Notes: generated from the sequence alone by a model not told the origin. A stretch of DNA of 64,000 nt from Hygrophila difformis (GCA_030278955.1 JAOANR010000010.1:15669086-15733085), one strand, 5' to 3'; shown: positions 36,684 through 49,000, numbered from the stretch's first letter. A program made the numbers and translations.

Positions 36684-36895
36684 TGTGTATCGTAAAGATT
36701 TGATTTTTAGCGAGCTGTCTCCTCAAGATGATGGGTTCTCAAGGTATCGTGTGATTTCAGTCCTCCAATCATCATTGGAATGTTGGGGTTGGATTCCTGG
36801 TTGGTCTTCAGACTCACTTGCGATGGCGGCGATGCATGGTGCCCCCTAGGGTGACTAGTCTGCCATTTTGAAGCAAGTTGGGCAGCTTCGTTAGC

Positions 36896-37288
36896 CTATT
36901 GATTTTGACTTCTAGGCACGTGGGTGATGGTAACGTCCGAAAATTTGTTCAAGAGTTCTAACGCTGTCTCATAGCATTTAATTAGCCTTGGACTCTTGCA
37001 TTCGTATTCTCCTTTTAGTTGTTTCAGGATGACTTGGGAGTCTCCAAAAATTGTAATGGATTTTGCACCCTTGAGCAATGCTGTTTCCAGGCCGAATATT
37101 AATGCTTCATACTCCGCTTGATTGTTGGTGGTGCCCGGCTCCAGTTCTCGAGCCAGCTTCCAATGCTGTCCCAAAGGGCTAGTGATCGTAATACTGGCTC
37201 CCGAGCCGCTGCTTGCACACGACCCATCAAAAGCTAATTCCCAAGGTTCAAATCCTATGAAGGATGCCTCTTTGGGATCTTCTGGCAC
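36896..37288 (-). pseudogene. Tat second (archaeal-type) RNase H
   Basis: Minus-strand frame with LAFDGSCASSGSG, NNQAEYEALIFGLE and FGDSQVILKQL, which supplies the Asp-Glu-Asp catalytic residues. Its place between RT-RNase H and integrase and its sequence fit the additional RNase H of Tat elements. In that group it is thought to take over from the first, degenerate RNase H. The frame ends at the ITHVPRSQNQ motif, where a stop interrupts the link to integrase. Confidence 0.85.
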
Positions 37289-37327
37289 TGTTAATGAGGG
37301 GTGCTGAGCGAGGAAATCAGCTAAAGC

Positions 37328-38932
37328 TTATCCTTTAACAGCTTTTTGAGGGACGTGCACAAGAGTAAAGGGACTAATCTTCATAGCCCATTTTGCCTGG
37401 CGACCCTTTAGTGATGGCTTATGCAGGAGTGTCCTCACCAAGTCGAATAGAGCTACCACTTGGACCGTCCTTGGCAGCATGTAATGTTCTAATTTACTGC
37501 AGGAGTATACTAGAGCGTAACATAATTTTTCTAGTGCAGTGTATCTCACCTCCGGTCCTTGTAGAGTCTTGCTAAGGTAGTAGATAGCCCTTTCTCTGCC
37601 GTTTTCATCATCTTGTGCAAGTAGGCACCCGATGGATTCTTCGGAGGCTGATACATATAGCTTTAGTGTCACTCCATGCCTTTCTGGCACTAGCACTGGA
37701 GGGCTACCCAACGCTCTTTTTATTTCTTTAAAGGCCGCTTGATGTTCAGTTGTCCATAGAAATATTTCGTTCTTCCTTCCTTTAAGTAAGGTAGTGAACG
37801 CTTTCATCTTCCCTGCAGCATTAGCAATGAATCTCCTCAAGAAGTTAATTTTACCGATCAGCGACTGTAACTCCTTGAGATTGGATGGTGCGCGAGCTTC
37901 CAAGATGGCCTTGGCCTTGTTGTGATCTACCTCGATGCCTCTCTCATGCACTAGGAAACCTAAGAAGTTCCCTGCTGCCACTCCGAAGGCACACTTAGCT
38001 GGATTGATCTTCAATCCATGTTGCCTCATTCGTATGAAGGCATCCTCCAGATGGGTCAAGTGTTGGCCAAATTCACATGATTTGACCACGATGTCATCAA
38101 TGTAAACTTCAAGTGTGTGGCCAATTAGATCATGAAAAATCATGTTCATGGCCCTTTGGTATGTTGCCCCGGCATTCTTCAAACCAAAAGGCATGACCAC
38201 CCATTCGAAGATGCCGACAGGCCCCGGGCAACGAAAAGCAGTTTTGTGAACATCAGTTTCAGAAATAAAGATTTGGTTGTATCCAGAATAACCATCCATT
38301 AATGACAAAAATTTGTAGCCGGCGGCCACATCAATAAGCATATCGGCCATGGGCATTACATATTCATCCTTGGGTGTCGCCAAGTTTAGATTTCTAAAAT
38401 CTATGCATACTCTTAATTGACCATTTTTCTTCACAACAGGTACAATGTTTGCAAGCCACTCTACATGGCGACACATTCTAATGTAACCTGCTCTAAGGAG
38501 TTTTTCAATCTCGGCCTTTATCTTTGGGATGGTGTCTGGATCAAAACGTCTAGGCGGCTGCTTGTGAGGCCTGAACTCAGGATGAGTTGGCAACTTGTGT
38601 TGCACGAGTTCCCTTGAGAGTCCTGGCATATCTGTATACTGCCACACAAAACAATCTTTGTATTTCTGAATCAGCTCCACTAGTTGGTGCCGCTCCTCCT
38701 CTGGCAATGAAGCGCTTACCTTGGTGAGTTTCGGCTCTGCATCCGTTCCAAGGTTGATGTCCATAAGTGGTTCCTTGGCTTCCGGACTAGGCAGATTCCG
38801 CTTCACAGGGGATGGCCACTCAGATGGCCTTTTATCAGTTAGATTCCTGGACTTGTCTTCGGCTCCCATCATCATCTCAGTGGTGGCGAGCCGCTGCAGC
38901 AAGTCTTTATAGATGTCCTGGCTATTCATCAT
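37328..38932 (-). CDS. Tat reverse transcriptase and first RNase H (longest intact pol ORF)
   Basis: A 534-residue uninterrupted minus-strand frame. RT motifs in order are NGQLRVCIDFRNLN, the DGYSGYNQI turn, FEWVVMPFGLKNAGATYQRAM, and the catalytic LEVYIDDIVVKS. The connection follows with LVHERGIEVDHNKAKAI and then the RNase H region (LYVSASEESIGCLLAQDD). In this first RNase H the usual first catalytic Asp is replaced (VSAS rather than TDAS-like), in keeping with its decay in Tat elements. It is the best preserved part of the element, but on its own it cannot support transposition because flanking domains are broken. Confidence 0.92.
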   Translation of the reverse strand: MMNSQDIYKDLLQRLATTEMMMGAEDKSRNLTDKRPSEWPSPVKRNLPSPEAKEPLMDINLGTDAEPKLTKVSASLPEEERHQLVELIQKYKDCFVWQYTDMPGLSRELVQHKLPTHPEFRPHKQPPRRFDPDTIPKIKAEIEKLLRAGYIRMCRHVEWLANIVPVVKKNGQLRVCIDFRNLNLATPKDEYVMPMADMLIDVAAGYKFLSLMDGYSGYNQIFISETDVHKTAFRCPGPVGIFEWVVMPFGLKNAGATYQRAMNMIFHDLIGHTLEVYIDDIVVKSCEFGQHLTHLEDAFIRMRQHGLKINPAKCAFGVAAGNFLGFLVHERGIEVDHNKAKAILEARAPSNLKELQSLIGKINFLRRFIANAAGKMKAFTTLLKGRKNEIFLWTTEHQAAFKEIKRALGSPPVLVPERHGVTLKLYVSASEESIGCLLAQDDENGRERAIYYLSKTLQGPEVRYTALEKLCYALVYSCSKLEHYMLPRTVQVVALFDLVRTLLHKPSLKGRQAKWAMKISPFTLVHVPQKAVKG

Positions 38933-39539
38933 GTGGAGTTTGAGGATTCATGTCGGCTGTCTACCGGATGTAGTTTGAAGCCGCTGGAAGTGAAGTCGAT
39001 GGACTCGGGGTCTAAGTCCACACCAATCAGAGCCGACGCAGGTTGGATGTGTTCCAAGTAAAAGACTGCCTCATCGTTGTTGCGGTCATGTCCAATGAAA
39101 GGTTGGGGATCTGCTTCCAACAGCTCCACTTGATCGTTATTCCAGATGAGCAACTGTTGGTGTAAGGTGGATGGCACACATTCGCCATGTGAATCCAATC
39201 GCGTCCCAGTAATGCCGAGTAGCAAGTTCTCGACTTTACCACAAAGAACGCTACTTTGATCGTTTTAGATCCCACCGTAACATCCGCCGTTATGAATCCT
39301 GCGGGTTGAGTGGCTTCTCCCACGAAGCTGCACATCCTGACCCTGGTGGGGATGAGGTCCCTCTCACTCTTACCGATCTTCCTTAAAGTGGACATTGGCA
39401 TCACATTTGCTGCTGCCCCATTGTCGACGAACACCCTGTTTATCGGGCGCCCATCAATGTGAGCTTTGATGTACAACGGCTTCAACTGCCTAGTCTGGGA
39501 CGTTTCTGGGAAACATTGGCCCTTGAACAGACTGGCCAC
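38933..39539 (-). pseudogene. Tat aspartic protease
   Basis: The frame from 39539 contains PLYIKAHIDGRPINRVFVDN, with active-site-like Asp-Asn-Gly-Ala, then NVMPMSTLRKIG and YSALLGRDWIH. A frame change near 39190 moves the rest into the frame ending at 38929. Plant Tat proteases normally have DGGS-type or DTGA-type sites, so DNGA is slightly unusual. Confidence 0.8.
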
Positions 39540-41061
39540 CTAACTCCTCAAGGAGATTCCTGGTCGGATGGGAGAGCTCTGCTATCATTTCATCCATCTC
39601 CTCAATGAGTCTAGCAAATGATGGTTCCTCCTCATCCCACACTTCGGACTCAACATTGCTTATCTCCTCATATGCGGCTAATCCTACCACTTGCATTGGT
39701 ACAGCAGGATCCATTGGCTCTTCCTCTTGTCCATATTCATAGCCCACTGCCTTGAGTTCGTTTTCGAGACCAACCCAGAAGGCATCATCCAAGTTCGTCT
39801 CCTCCATGTCAAGGTTGTTTTCCTCATCGAGCTCCATACCATCTAACATGTCAAGATCTTCAGTCATGACACTTATAGCATTTATACCGACTTTAGGCTT
39901 CTCTTGATTAGCCTCCATGGCAGCTTCCACATCTTTGGAAGTGACCGCACCGAAGTGTACTTGCGACACCTCATTGATTGGTTGTATCTCAGGCTGCTTT
40001 TCTGCTTTTTTTTTTATCAAGGTGTCTGCAATAAGTCATGAACCCCTCGTAACTGTCACGTTCAGTTCCACATTCACCAGCCTGATGGGCCACTATGTAA
40101 GCAAAGAACCTTATGAGAACCTTCATCATGGCCATTTCTCTGACTGTCCCCGGATCACCCATGCGACTAAACCTCTCCATGAATTTATCTGCCCAAGATT
40201 CATTTGCATTTTTTCCTTCACTTGATTCGGCCGCTGTGACCGCTCTGCCTTTGTCTCTAGAGGTCGAAAGCTGATTCCTTGTCTGAGCAAGTCTAGGCTC
40301 CGTGGCTCTAGGTTGAGGCGTTGGATGGCGTCGCTCTGACCACTGCAGTCTTTCCCGAACCGGCCTCCTGGTGGGAGGCAATGGTGGATGTGGCCTTCCG
40401 GAAAGAGGTGATGGAGGAGGTGTCCTTTTGGAGGGAGGTGATGGCGGATGTGGCCTTCTCAAGGCCTCACTTGACTTTCCCCTATAATCTCATGCACCGG
40501 CTTTCGAGGTGGTACGGGGGAACTGTGCTTCCTGTATAGAGGTCTCCCATCCGGATGCTGCAGTCTCTCATGGGTAGGCCTCCGCTGCTCGGAGGTTTCC
40601 CCTTTGAGATCTGAAGTAAGTTGGTTGCACTGGTTTCCGAGGTTGGAAGATTCCAACTTATGAATATGGGCTTCCCACTGCTGCATTTCCTCGGCATATC
40701 TTCTCTGAGCTCGTCTATACTGACTCCTAGTCATGGGTAGTGGCTCCTTTTGACTAACCTTGCTTCCCGCTCGGTTCCTCATCCATCTATTAGCTTCAGC
40801 AGGGTGTTCTAGACGCCTCATTAAAGTTGGCACTACCTCTACTCCTTGCCTGTACTCTCGAGTAGCAAGTCGGTGTTCCCCGTTGTCATGGATCTCTATA
40901 GCAAGTTTTGGGATCTCAATCCTCAATGGAGGGTTCTTCCTCTTCTGTTGTTCCTTTTCTTCAGCTTTTAGTACTTTTTCAAAGTCCCCCTTAGACATGT
41001 GTCTGAACCTGGGTTGTTTGCTATACAATTCCTTCTCTTTCTCAGTGTCAGATTCATCCAA
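39540..41061 (-). pseudogene. Tat gag-protease linker region
   Basis: Three overlapping frames are seen: an acidic one (39490-40020, with DLDMLDGMELDEENN), a Pro/Arg-rich one (39989-40462), and a charged one (40459-41061). Together they bridge gag and protease, separated by frame changes near 40010 and 40460. No enzymatic motif is seen. The region 40370-40450 has a short repeated GGAGG-containing unit. Confidence 0.65.
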
Positions 41062-43040
41062 TAGTAAGTCGTCATCTTGTTCATTGATCTCAACACGTTC
41101 CCCTTCTTGATCCGCCCGGCTACCAGATCCGCCATCATCTGGGTTGGGAACAAGCCCAGCAGCACCAACACGAAGTTGTGGGAACGGTCTAGGTCCACTT
41201 TCATACCTACAAGTTTCAAACGCCCTTCTTTAATCTTATTTTGTATGGCAGTCCTAAAACTCCGGCATTTAGTAATGCTATGAGTGTATGAGTTATGCCA
41301 CTTACAAAACGATCGGCCCCGAATGTCTTCGGCCGCTGGTAACTTCTGCCCTTCAGGCAGCTTAATCACGCAATCTCTGAGTAAGGCATCGAACACTTGG
41401 TCCGCCTTGCTCATATCGAAGAGGTCCTCTTCAGGTTTATATTTGGCTTCCTTTTGTCTTGGTGGCTTGAGGGCCGCACAAGTGTGTGGCTTGGCTGTCT
41501 GGACCAGTTCCTCAACAGCCACTTCCACTGGTTCGTCCTCTTCGTCGCTGCACATCACTTCCTCGAAGTGGACTCGACGTGTAGGACGTCTCCCTTCTTG
41601 TTCCTTCAGGAACTTCTCCAAGCGGGCCACTCTCTCGGCCAGCTGGGCAAGATCAGTCGCGTCCAGCACAATTAAATGTTCCTTCAGTCTTGGCAACATA
41701 TTTGCCACTGCAATATTAGCTATCTCCCTTTTCGGGATTGCTATGGAACATCGGACTTTCAACCGTTGTATCCTACTAATAAACGCACTTGCCGCTTCAT
41801 CAGCATACTGCTTAGCATTAGTAAGGTCTGCAAGTCTTACATGTGACAGTGGAGTGTAAAACCTATCATGGAATGCGCGTTCGAGGTCGGCCCAGTTCTG
41901 GATCGAGTTAGGCCGCAATGAGGCAAACTATGCGAAGGCAGGTCCGGTGAGGGATGAGCTGAATAGTCTTAATTTCAGCCAATCATTGGCCGCTGCTTCC
42001 CCGCACTGGGCAGTGAACCTTCCTACATGCTCCACTGTAGACTTGCCATCGTCTCCTGAAAACGAGGTGAATTCCGGCATCTTGAAGCCCCTTGGGTAGG
42101 GCTGCAAGGTGTCAACCCAGTCCGGATATGGCTTTCGGTACGTGGGCCGCTCCATCGGCTTTAGCTGAATCCCGAAGTGCTGCTGCATCAGGTCCGCGAG
42201 CAACTCCGATGAGATCACTGGTGCCTGCGTAGGAGGCATGGCGGCCTGTGTCGCGGGTGTTCCACAGGGTTGTGGTGCCTGTCCTCCTATGTGGGTAGGA
42301 ATGGCGGCTGATGTCATGGGAGCCGCCACCACTCCTCCTGTCTGTGGCGCCTGCCCCCCTAGGGTTGGTGGCATCCATCCCGGGTTGAGAGGGGTCGCCA
42401 CATGGGGTGCAGTTGGGATGTTCGGCACATGAGGTGCCGCCTGTCTTGGCGCCATGCTAGGTCCGGCCGCTATGCAGACTGGTGCAGCGCTGGTTGCCAT
42501 CAAAGGATTTGATGGAGCATATACCGGCATGGGAGGTGCCGCGTAACCCAAATTCGGCATACTGGGTGCCGCTGGGGTAAAAGTATAAGCAGTCGTCTGG
42601 TATGAGTGTGGAAACATACTGGCCACGCTTCTAGAATCCTGAAGTGGCGGCTGGCCAGGTGTGTTTCCCCACATTCGTTGTTGTCCTCCTGACAGTCCTG
42701 GGTATGGAGTGCTAGGTGCCATAGTAGTACTGGGTGCAGGGAGGCCTCCATCGCGCAAGGAACCGCATATTTGGCTAGTTTGGTCGGCCATGGCAGGCCG
42801 CAGAACATCCATCAAATGCCTTGTAAGTAAAGGCATGAATTCGGTCATCGATTCAGTCATTGATAGCCGCATTTGTTCTGACAGAGTAGGGATCTGCATT
42901 ATCCCCTGCTGCGGTGAGATAATGTTCACCGTTTCACCGGCGTCCTCATCTGATGTTCGCTGGATTGTCTGGTCTTGCAGGGACATGTCTTCAAACTCTT
43001 GTGTCAGATCAACAATGATTCTTCCGGATCTAAGACGCAT
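40968..43040 (-). pseudogene. Tat gag
   Basis: The ATG at 43040 (MRLRSGRIIVDLTQEFEDMS) starts a Pro/Met/Ala-rich N-terminal half. A TAG at 41928-41930 replaces a Trp expected in GPAFAWFASLRPNSI-like gag sequence. The second half (40968-41918) carries the retrotransposon gag domain (WADLERAFHDRFYTPLS, ISRIQRLKVRC) and a late CKWHNSYTHSITKC zinc-knuckle-like motif. The single nonsense codon splits an otherwise long gag. Confidence 0.88.
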
Positions 43041-43072
43041 GCACTACTGAAGCAGATATGGTCTCAAATCGA

Positions 43073-43090
43073 GTCCCACTGGGCGTGCCA
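43073..43090 (-). other. Tat primer binding site
   Basis: On the minus strand TGGCACGCCCAGTGGGAC lies three bases inside the 5' LTR. The identical sequence follows the LTR at 63827. I do not assign the tRNA. Confidence 0.8.
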
Positions 43091-43093
43091 ATT

Positions 43094-43780
43094 TGTTAAC
43101 AGTGAAATTTGGGATAAAAGATTTCTCTTTTATTGATGAACTCGGGGAAAACATTACAGGAAAATAGAGGACATATTACAGGAATTGAAAGAAAAGCTGT
43201 AAAGGAATCAAAAAATACTGAAAGCAGTAAAATGCGGGAAAGCAGTAAAGAAAATAAAGTAAAATAAGTAAAGGCTCTCTGAGGAGTATTGGAGGTGTCC
43301 TCCGCAAGTAGGCCTAGGTCACACATATATAGTGGTGAGTGGTGAGGAGTCTTCAAGCTGTGAACGCTGCACCTCGATCTCTTGTTGATTTGTTTCCTTC
43401 TAGGGCCGCTTCCCTCTGATTTGTTTCCTCAATCAAAGGCCTCCATCCTGATTCTCAAACTTGGCCTCTATCCTTCTAGGGTTGGCCTCCATCTTAATTT
43501 TCACTCTGCCTCTCTTCCCAGATTGGGCCTCCATCCTGAACCCTAAACCCATCTCCTTGGAGATGCGTCCTCTCCTCTTCGGAGAATGGGCCTTGAGGGT
43601 GCGTCCTCGCTTCCGGATATATCAGACTGGACTTTGAAGACGCGTCATCTCTTCCGGATATATTGGACTGGACTTTGAAGGTTCGTCCTCTCTTCCGGAT
43701 ATATCTTTACTGACTGGGCCAGGCAATTACTGACATGTGACTCCATCGGGCCTTAATATATCTTTTTTGTTGGGTTAACA
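43094..43780 (-). repeat. Tat element 5' LTR (687 bp)
   Basis: Partner of 33642-34349 with the same termini. GGCTT at 43781-43785 is the right target-site duplication. Confidence 0.92.
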
Positions 43781-43785
43781 GGCTT

Positions 43786-44081
43786 AGAGAATGAATTTAT
43801 TACAAAATTTGTAGTCAGATTCATCCCTTATATCTATCTCCTAAAATTGAGAACCATTGAACACGACCAACATTTGGGCTAAAGCAAATATCTCAAAGGG
43901 GGATGAGGTCAGAACTACAAGATTTTTCTGTTCTAGCGCCTGAAATCTTTTGGTAAAATTTGGTTACTAAAGAGTTTAGCGACCGAATTACTACCGAAAT
44001 TAGTTAGCTACTAGTTTTAGCTATGGAATTTCGTTAGTTACCACAGTTTTAGCTATCAAATCCCCAATTTTTCTAGTAGTG
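43786..44081 (-). mobile_element. terminal fragment of a CACTA (En/Spm-like) element
   Basis: On the minus strand the right edge reads CACTACTAGAAAAATTGGGG, the classic plant CACTA terminus. It is followed by subterminal repeats of TAGCTAAC / TTAGTAACC type between 43960 and 44070. The other end is not seen; the Tat element inserted next to or into this fragment. Confidence 0.65.
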
Positions 44082-44084
44082 GTG

Positions 44085-44506
44085 TGATCGATTCTGGAAG
44101 ACAGGAATTATATCATGATTTTCAACAACAATGTTCGTTGCTCTCTCTTGATATATCATAATAAGTAACTATACTAAATAAAGGCGAATTGAACAAATTG
44201 AAGCGCCAAGATTCCGGTGAGCTTGTCCGATCCCATTTGGCGTTTGTGGATGATTAAGGGGGACTTTTGATCATGAGATCCATTTAACAACCACCATTGG
44301 CTTAGCTGCAATTCAAAAATAATCACATGAATTAACAACTCCAAATGCAATTGATTGGTATTCATTCAACCGGCAAAAATGTGAACCCAATGATAAATTT
44401 GGGATAGTCTGTGGTTTGTATAGAATCTAATTTCACAAATGCTACTTCCTAGTAAAGGTCTTATTAGAGGTATCACATTGGTACTTGCTCTATCACGTCA
44501 AACCAA
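44085..44506. other. gene-free spacer
   Basis: No ORF or repeat is supported here. Confidence 0.4.
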
Positions 44507-44521
44507 CTATTAGCTCTTACA
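44507..44521. other. LINE target-site duplication (left)
   Basis: CTATTAGCTCTTACA recurs at 50191-50205 right after the LINE poly(A) tail. Confidence 0.92.
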
Positions 44522-44554
44522 GGTGTCAAGATTAGTGTTCTGATAGACGAATTG

Positions 44555-46026
44555 ATGGAGCCCGAATTCTCTCCATCCCTTCCCCCTACTTCTCTCCCGC
44601 CGGACCCTTCTGACAACGGCGATCCCCTTCTCCCTGTGAAACCCTCATTCCGTGATATCACCTTCCGTCGCCCGCCTCCCCCGGAGCAGGATGAACGGCC
44701 ACTGAAGGAACTTGCAACGTTTGGTTTTGTCAATGGAAATCCACTGCTCCCTAGTGTGGATTTCTCGGATACGGCTATGAAGCGTTTATGTCAACGCTTT
44801 GAAGATGCTCTTGTGATCAAGGTGCTCGGGAAAAGGATAGGTCTGACTTTGCTAAAGGAGAAATTGGGCCGCATCTGGAAACTTAACGGCCACTTCGAGT
44901 TACTTGATGTGAACAGTGGGTTTTTCTTGGCTAAGTTCGACAATGAAGAGGATCGTAGCAAGGTGCTTTATGGAGGTCCATGGTCTGTATTCGACCATCT
45001 GGTTGTTGTCACTCCATGGTCGATGAAATTCCTTGATCCAGAGCGGGAAATCACTAAAACTTCGTTTTGGGTGAGGTTCCCGGATCTAAACTCAGTCTTT
45101 TATGATGAGGAATCGATGTTCATCATTGCGGGTCTTGTTGGCCGTGTTTTACGTGTTGATAGCAACACAAAGGACATGCAACGGGGACAGTTCGCTTGAG
45201 TGTGTGTGGAAATTGATCTCTCTCGTCCGGTCATTGGCAAGGTGTATGTTAATAAATCTTGGCAATTGGTCGCATACGAGGGCCTTCACAATATCTGTAC
45301 CACTTGGGTAAAATACGTCTTGGTCGAGTGGTGTGCAGCCATGCTACTGTTAACACTCAGGGATCCGCCTCATCACCACTGGCCGACGTGCCGGAGGATG
45401 CGGTTGGTGGTGACGTGTATCATAAGGAAGGTGCATCCCCAAAATTGCATGAAAATCTCCCTCCACAGACCAATAAGGAAACTGCCCAATCTGTGGTAGA
45501 TTTCAATAACCCTAAATCTCCTACGGTGGTAACTACGGATCCTACCATGCATGAGGATTCTTTCCATAATTCGCAAGTGGCTACCCATGGTGACTGGGTC
45601 ACCGTTACGCGGCCGCCGTGCCCATCCCGGCGAGGACTAAACCTAGACCGGAAACGCGTCTCTGAACCCCCTGCTCCTCGTAAGCCGCAACATGTTGATA
45701 AAGCTTCCTCCTCCTATCGACTCAATAAGCCGCCATCTATGGACAATGATGAGTTGCCTCTCAAGGTTGAAAACAATCCCCTCTTTGTCCATTCTAATCC
45801 TGTGGATGATCAGGAACTGTTCCACCGCAAAGGCAAGGGTAAGAGGGCGCGTCGGTCACCAGCACCTTCTGTGACTCAGCCATACCCGTTCAAAATACCT
45901 CCACGGTATTGGGAGATAATGTTAATGCACACATGGATACGGAAAGTGGTTTTGATCATGAAGCTTATGATGAAGCCGCTCGAGATGAGGAAACAGACCA
46001 ACCCTCGGATGTTTCCCAATGATTGA
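44555..46026 (+). pseudogene. LINE ORF1 (DUF4283/zinc-knuckle protein)
   Basis: ATG at 44555 (MEPEFSPSLPPTSLPPDPSD). Residues ~55-215 form the nucleic-acid-binding domain common to plant L1 ORF1 (VLYGGPWSVFDHLVVVTPWS, FWVRFPDLNSVFYDEESM). A stop at 45197-45199 follows GQFA, where an Arg codon would be expected. The downstream VCVEIDLSRPVIGKVYVNKS belongs to the same protein. The zinc knuckle expected near 45295-45345 is damaged and frame-shifted. The last frame (45259-46026) runs to a TGA that overlaps the ORF2 start by 8 bases. Confidence 0.88.
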
Positions 46027-49000
46027 GTTCAAAGATTTCACAATTCTTGCATGGAATATAAGTGGAGCCATGCACAGAAATACTCAACGCCACGTAGCGG
46101 ATGTAATTCGGCACCTTAAGCCGTCTATCTTGATCATTCTGGAACCTCAAGGCTTATATGAGCGCTTGAAAAAATTTCTTTATCGCTTGGACTATGAAGC
46201 TGTGAACATTATTGAATGTACTGGCCGTGCGGGGGGGTATTTGGACACTTCGCCGTATTGATCAGCCGTTTGTTGTTTCCACTGTTAAGATCCACACTCG
46301 GATGGCCACTTTTAGGGTTTCCTGGGGGTCGTCTGCATGGTTTTTTACTTCGATGTATGCCAGTCCTTGTGTTCGTAACTACGGCAATGATTGGAGTGAT
46401 CTAAGAAACGTCTGCGCCTCTATACAAGGACCTTGGATGGTCATTGGAGATTGGAACGAAGTTTTGTTTAGTTCGGAGGCTTTGGGAATGTCTACTACCC
46501 CAAGGCAGTGTGAACTTTTCCAAAACCTCCTGTTTGATTGTGACTTGGAGACTATCACTACTTGTGGAGATGCTTTTACTTTCCAAAAAAACACCTCGGG
46601 AGGCCCTTTGGCTCGTAAAAGATTAGATCGGGCTGTTGCTAATCCGGCTTGGTTATCTTCCTTTCCGGAAAGCTTGTTGAGGTGCAACCTAGGCGTGCTT
46701 TGGACCACAATGCCATCCTTCTCCGTTGTTCTCCTCTTGCTATCCCTACTAGAATCCGTTCATTTCGTTGGGAAGGTGCCTGGGCTCACCATCCGTTTTA
46801 TGCCCATATTGTTGATGCTACATGGCATTGGGAGAACCTGCCACTTCCTCGGCGATTGGAGGATATTCGGGATGCCTCCATCCACTTCAATACTCACCAC
46901 TTTGGTAATATTCCAAGGCGCAAGAAAAGGTTATTGAGAAGGCTAGAAGGAGTGAGACGCTGCCTGCGTAGAGTTGATTCGGCACAACTCTACCTACTCG
47001 AACAAGAGTTGATGCTGGAACTTGATCTGTTTTAAAACATGAAGAAATGCTCTGGTTTCAAAAAGCTCGGGATAAGTGGATTTCATGTGGTGATCGCAAT
47101 ACGCGATATTTTCACAATCAAACGAAAGTGCGACGCCAACTAGCTAGGATTGTTGGTCTAGACATTGAGGGTGTATGGCAAACGGACGAGAGCACTCTCC
47201 AGCAACACGCCATCTCTCATTTTGGTGCTCTTTTTGGTCACTCCTTTCCTCCTAACCACCAGATTGATCAGCTGCCTGCCCTTCCCCCACTCCAGTCGGC
47301 TGAGGATTTAAATGAGGAGATTAATTTCTTTGAAGTCAAAAGGGCGGTTATGGATATGAGAGACTACTCGGCTCTGGGACCGGATGGGTTCCCGCCGGCT
47401 TTCTACAAACTTTATTAGGATTCCGTGGGTCAATCGATCTGGGAGTTTATCAAGGATTCTGTCAAGAATGGTGGTTTTGATAAGGAATTTTCGGCTACTT
47501 TTATTTGTCTAATTCCTAAAGTGGATATTCTTAAGGAGATTCGCCAATTTCGGCCAATTAGCCTATGCAATGTTGCTTATAAAATCCTCACGAAGGTCTT
47601 GGTTAATCGGCTTCGTCCTTATCTTCAGAGCTACATTGGTCCCTCCCAATCCGCTTTCCTACCAGGTCGGGGGACAGCGGGCAATGCAATTATCCTACAG
47701 GAAGTTGTTTCTACTTTTCATATCCGTCAAAGGCGTTCTCAAGAATTCCTTTTGAAGATCGACTTGGAAAAAGCCTACGATAACATTTCTTGGGACTTCC
47801 TGGAGAGGTGTTTAGAAGAAATGGGTATTCCGGAGGGTTTGCTTAATATCATCATGTTCTGTGTGCGCTCGCCGGTGTATTCTATCTTATGGAATGGGTC
47901 GGCCCTTCCTCCCTTTACCCCTTGCAAAGGAATTCGGCAAGGAGATCCCCTCTCTCCATACTTGTTCATCATTATTATGGAGAAGCTGTCTCGGGCTATT
48001 CTTAATAAGGTCGAGGAGGGTAGCTGGGAGCCTATATGCCTAGCTAGACACGCCCCCCCTCTCTCTCACTTAATGTTCGCCGATGACCTTCTTTTGTTTT
48101 CCAAGGCTACGATTGATAGTGCTCAATGCATTGATAGAGTGTGGGGAAGCTTTGCTAGCCTGTCTGGACTCCGCATTAATTCTAATAAATCCACTGCCAT
48201 GGCGTCTGTTGCAGTCCCTCTTGCCAAACGCCAGGAGATTTCGGGGATCGTGGGGGTGTCCTTCTCCTCCGAACTTGGGCGCTACTTGGGTTTTCCTCTC
48301 TTCAAAGGTGTCGCTAGAAATTCTCATTTTGAGTTTCTCATTGAAAATATGCAGTCTCAACTTGGTGCTTGGAAGCGCTCCCTTTTGAATAAGGAGGGTT
48401 GCATCACTCTTGCTAGGTCGGTGCTTGCGACAATGCCCTCATATTTTATCCAAAATTATTGGATTCCTTCTTCTACTTGTGATAAGATCGACCGGTGTGT
48501 TCGAAACTTTATTTGGAAGGACGCTCATGGTCATGGTATCCCGCTGGTTAACTGGAATAAAATGGCTCGTCCCCGTAAATGGGGTGGGCTTGGCTTGCGC
48601 AAGTGTAGGGACATGAATATTGCTCTTTTGGGTAAGTTATTCGCGGACTAAAAACTTCAACGTTCCAAACCGTGGGTGAGCCTCATCTCATGTAAATATG
48701 GGATGCCTGATTCTGCACTTCATCCGAGACCTGGATCATCCTCAACCTTCAATGCGTTGATCAAGGTCTCGCCCTTCCTGACTGATGGCTTCCAGTTGTG
48801 TATAGGCACTGGTGACATCAACCTTTGGTTCTCCCCATGGCTGTGTAATGGTGCTATTGGTCCGCGCATTCCCTACGTCCATATTTCTGATACGGAGCAG
48901 CGCATAAAGGATATTTTTTAGCATGGTAATTGGAACTGGTCTGGTGTTATGACTGTTGTCCCGCACTCTATCCAAGCTGAAGTTCACAACTTTGGTCCGC

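Larger units (their letters stand above)
33642..43780 (-). mobile_element. Tat-type Ty3/Gypsy retrotransposon
   Basis: LTRs at 33642-34349 (708 bp, 3') and 43094-43780 (687 bp, 5') start TGTTAAC, end GTTAACA, and are flanked by GGCTT at 33637-33641 and 43781-43785. Read on the minus strand the order is gag, protease, RT-RNase H, a second RNase H, integrase, then a GC-rich repeat region before the polypurine tract. Gypsy order with a second, archaeal-type RNase H between the first RNase H and integrase is diagnostic of the plant Tat group. Stops and frameshifts in gag, protease and integrase show that it is defective. Confidence 0.93.

Noticed and set aside
44174..44365. 63-residue minus-strand ORF
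   Set aside because: Short, no homologue recognised and no gene signals around it.
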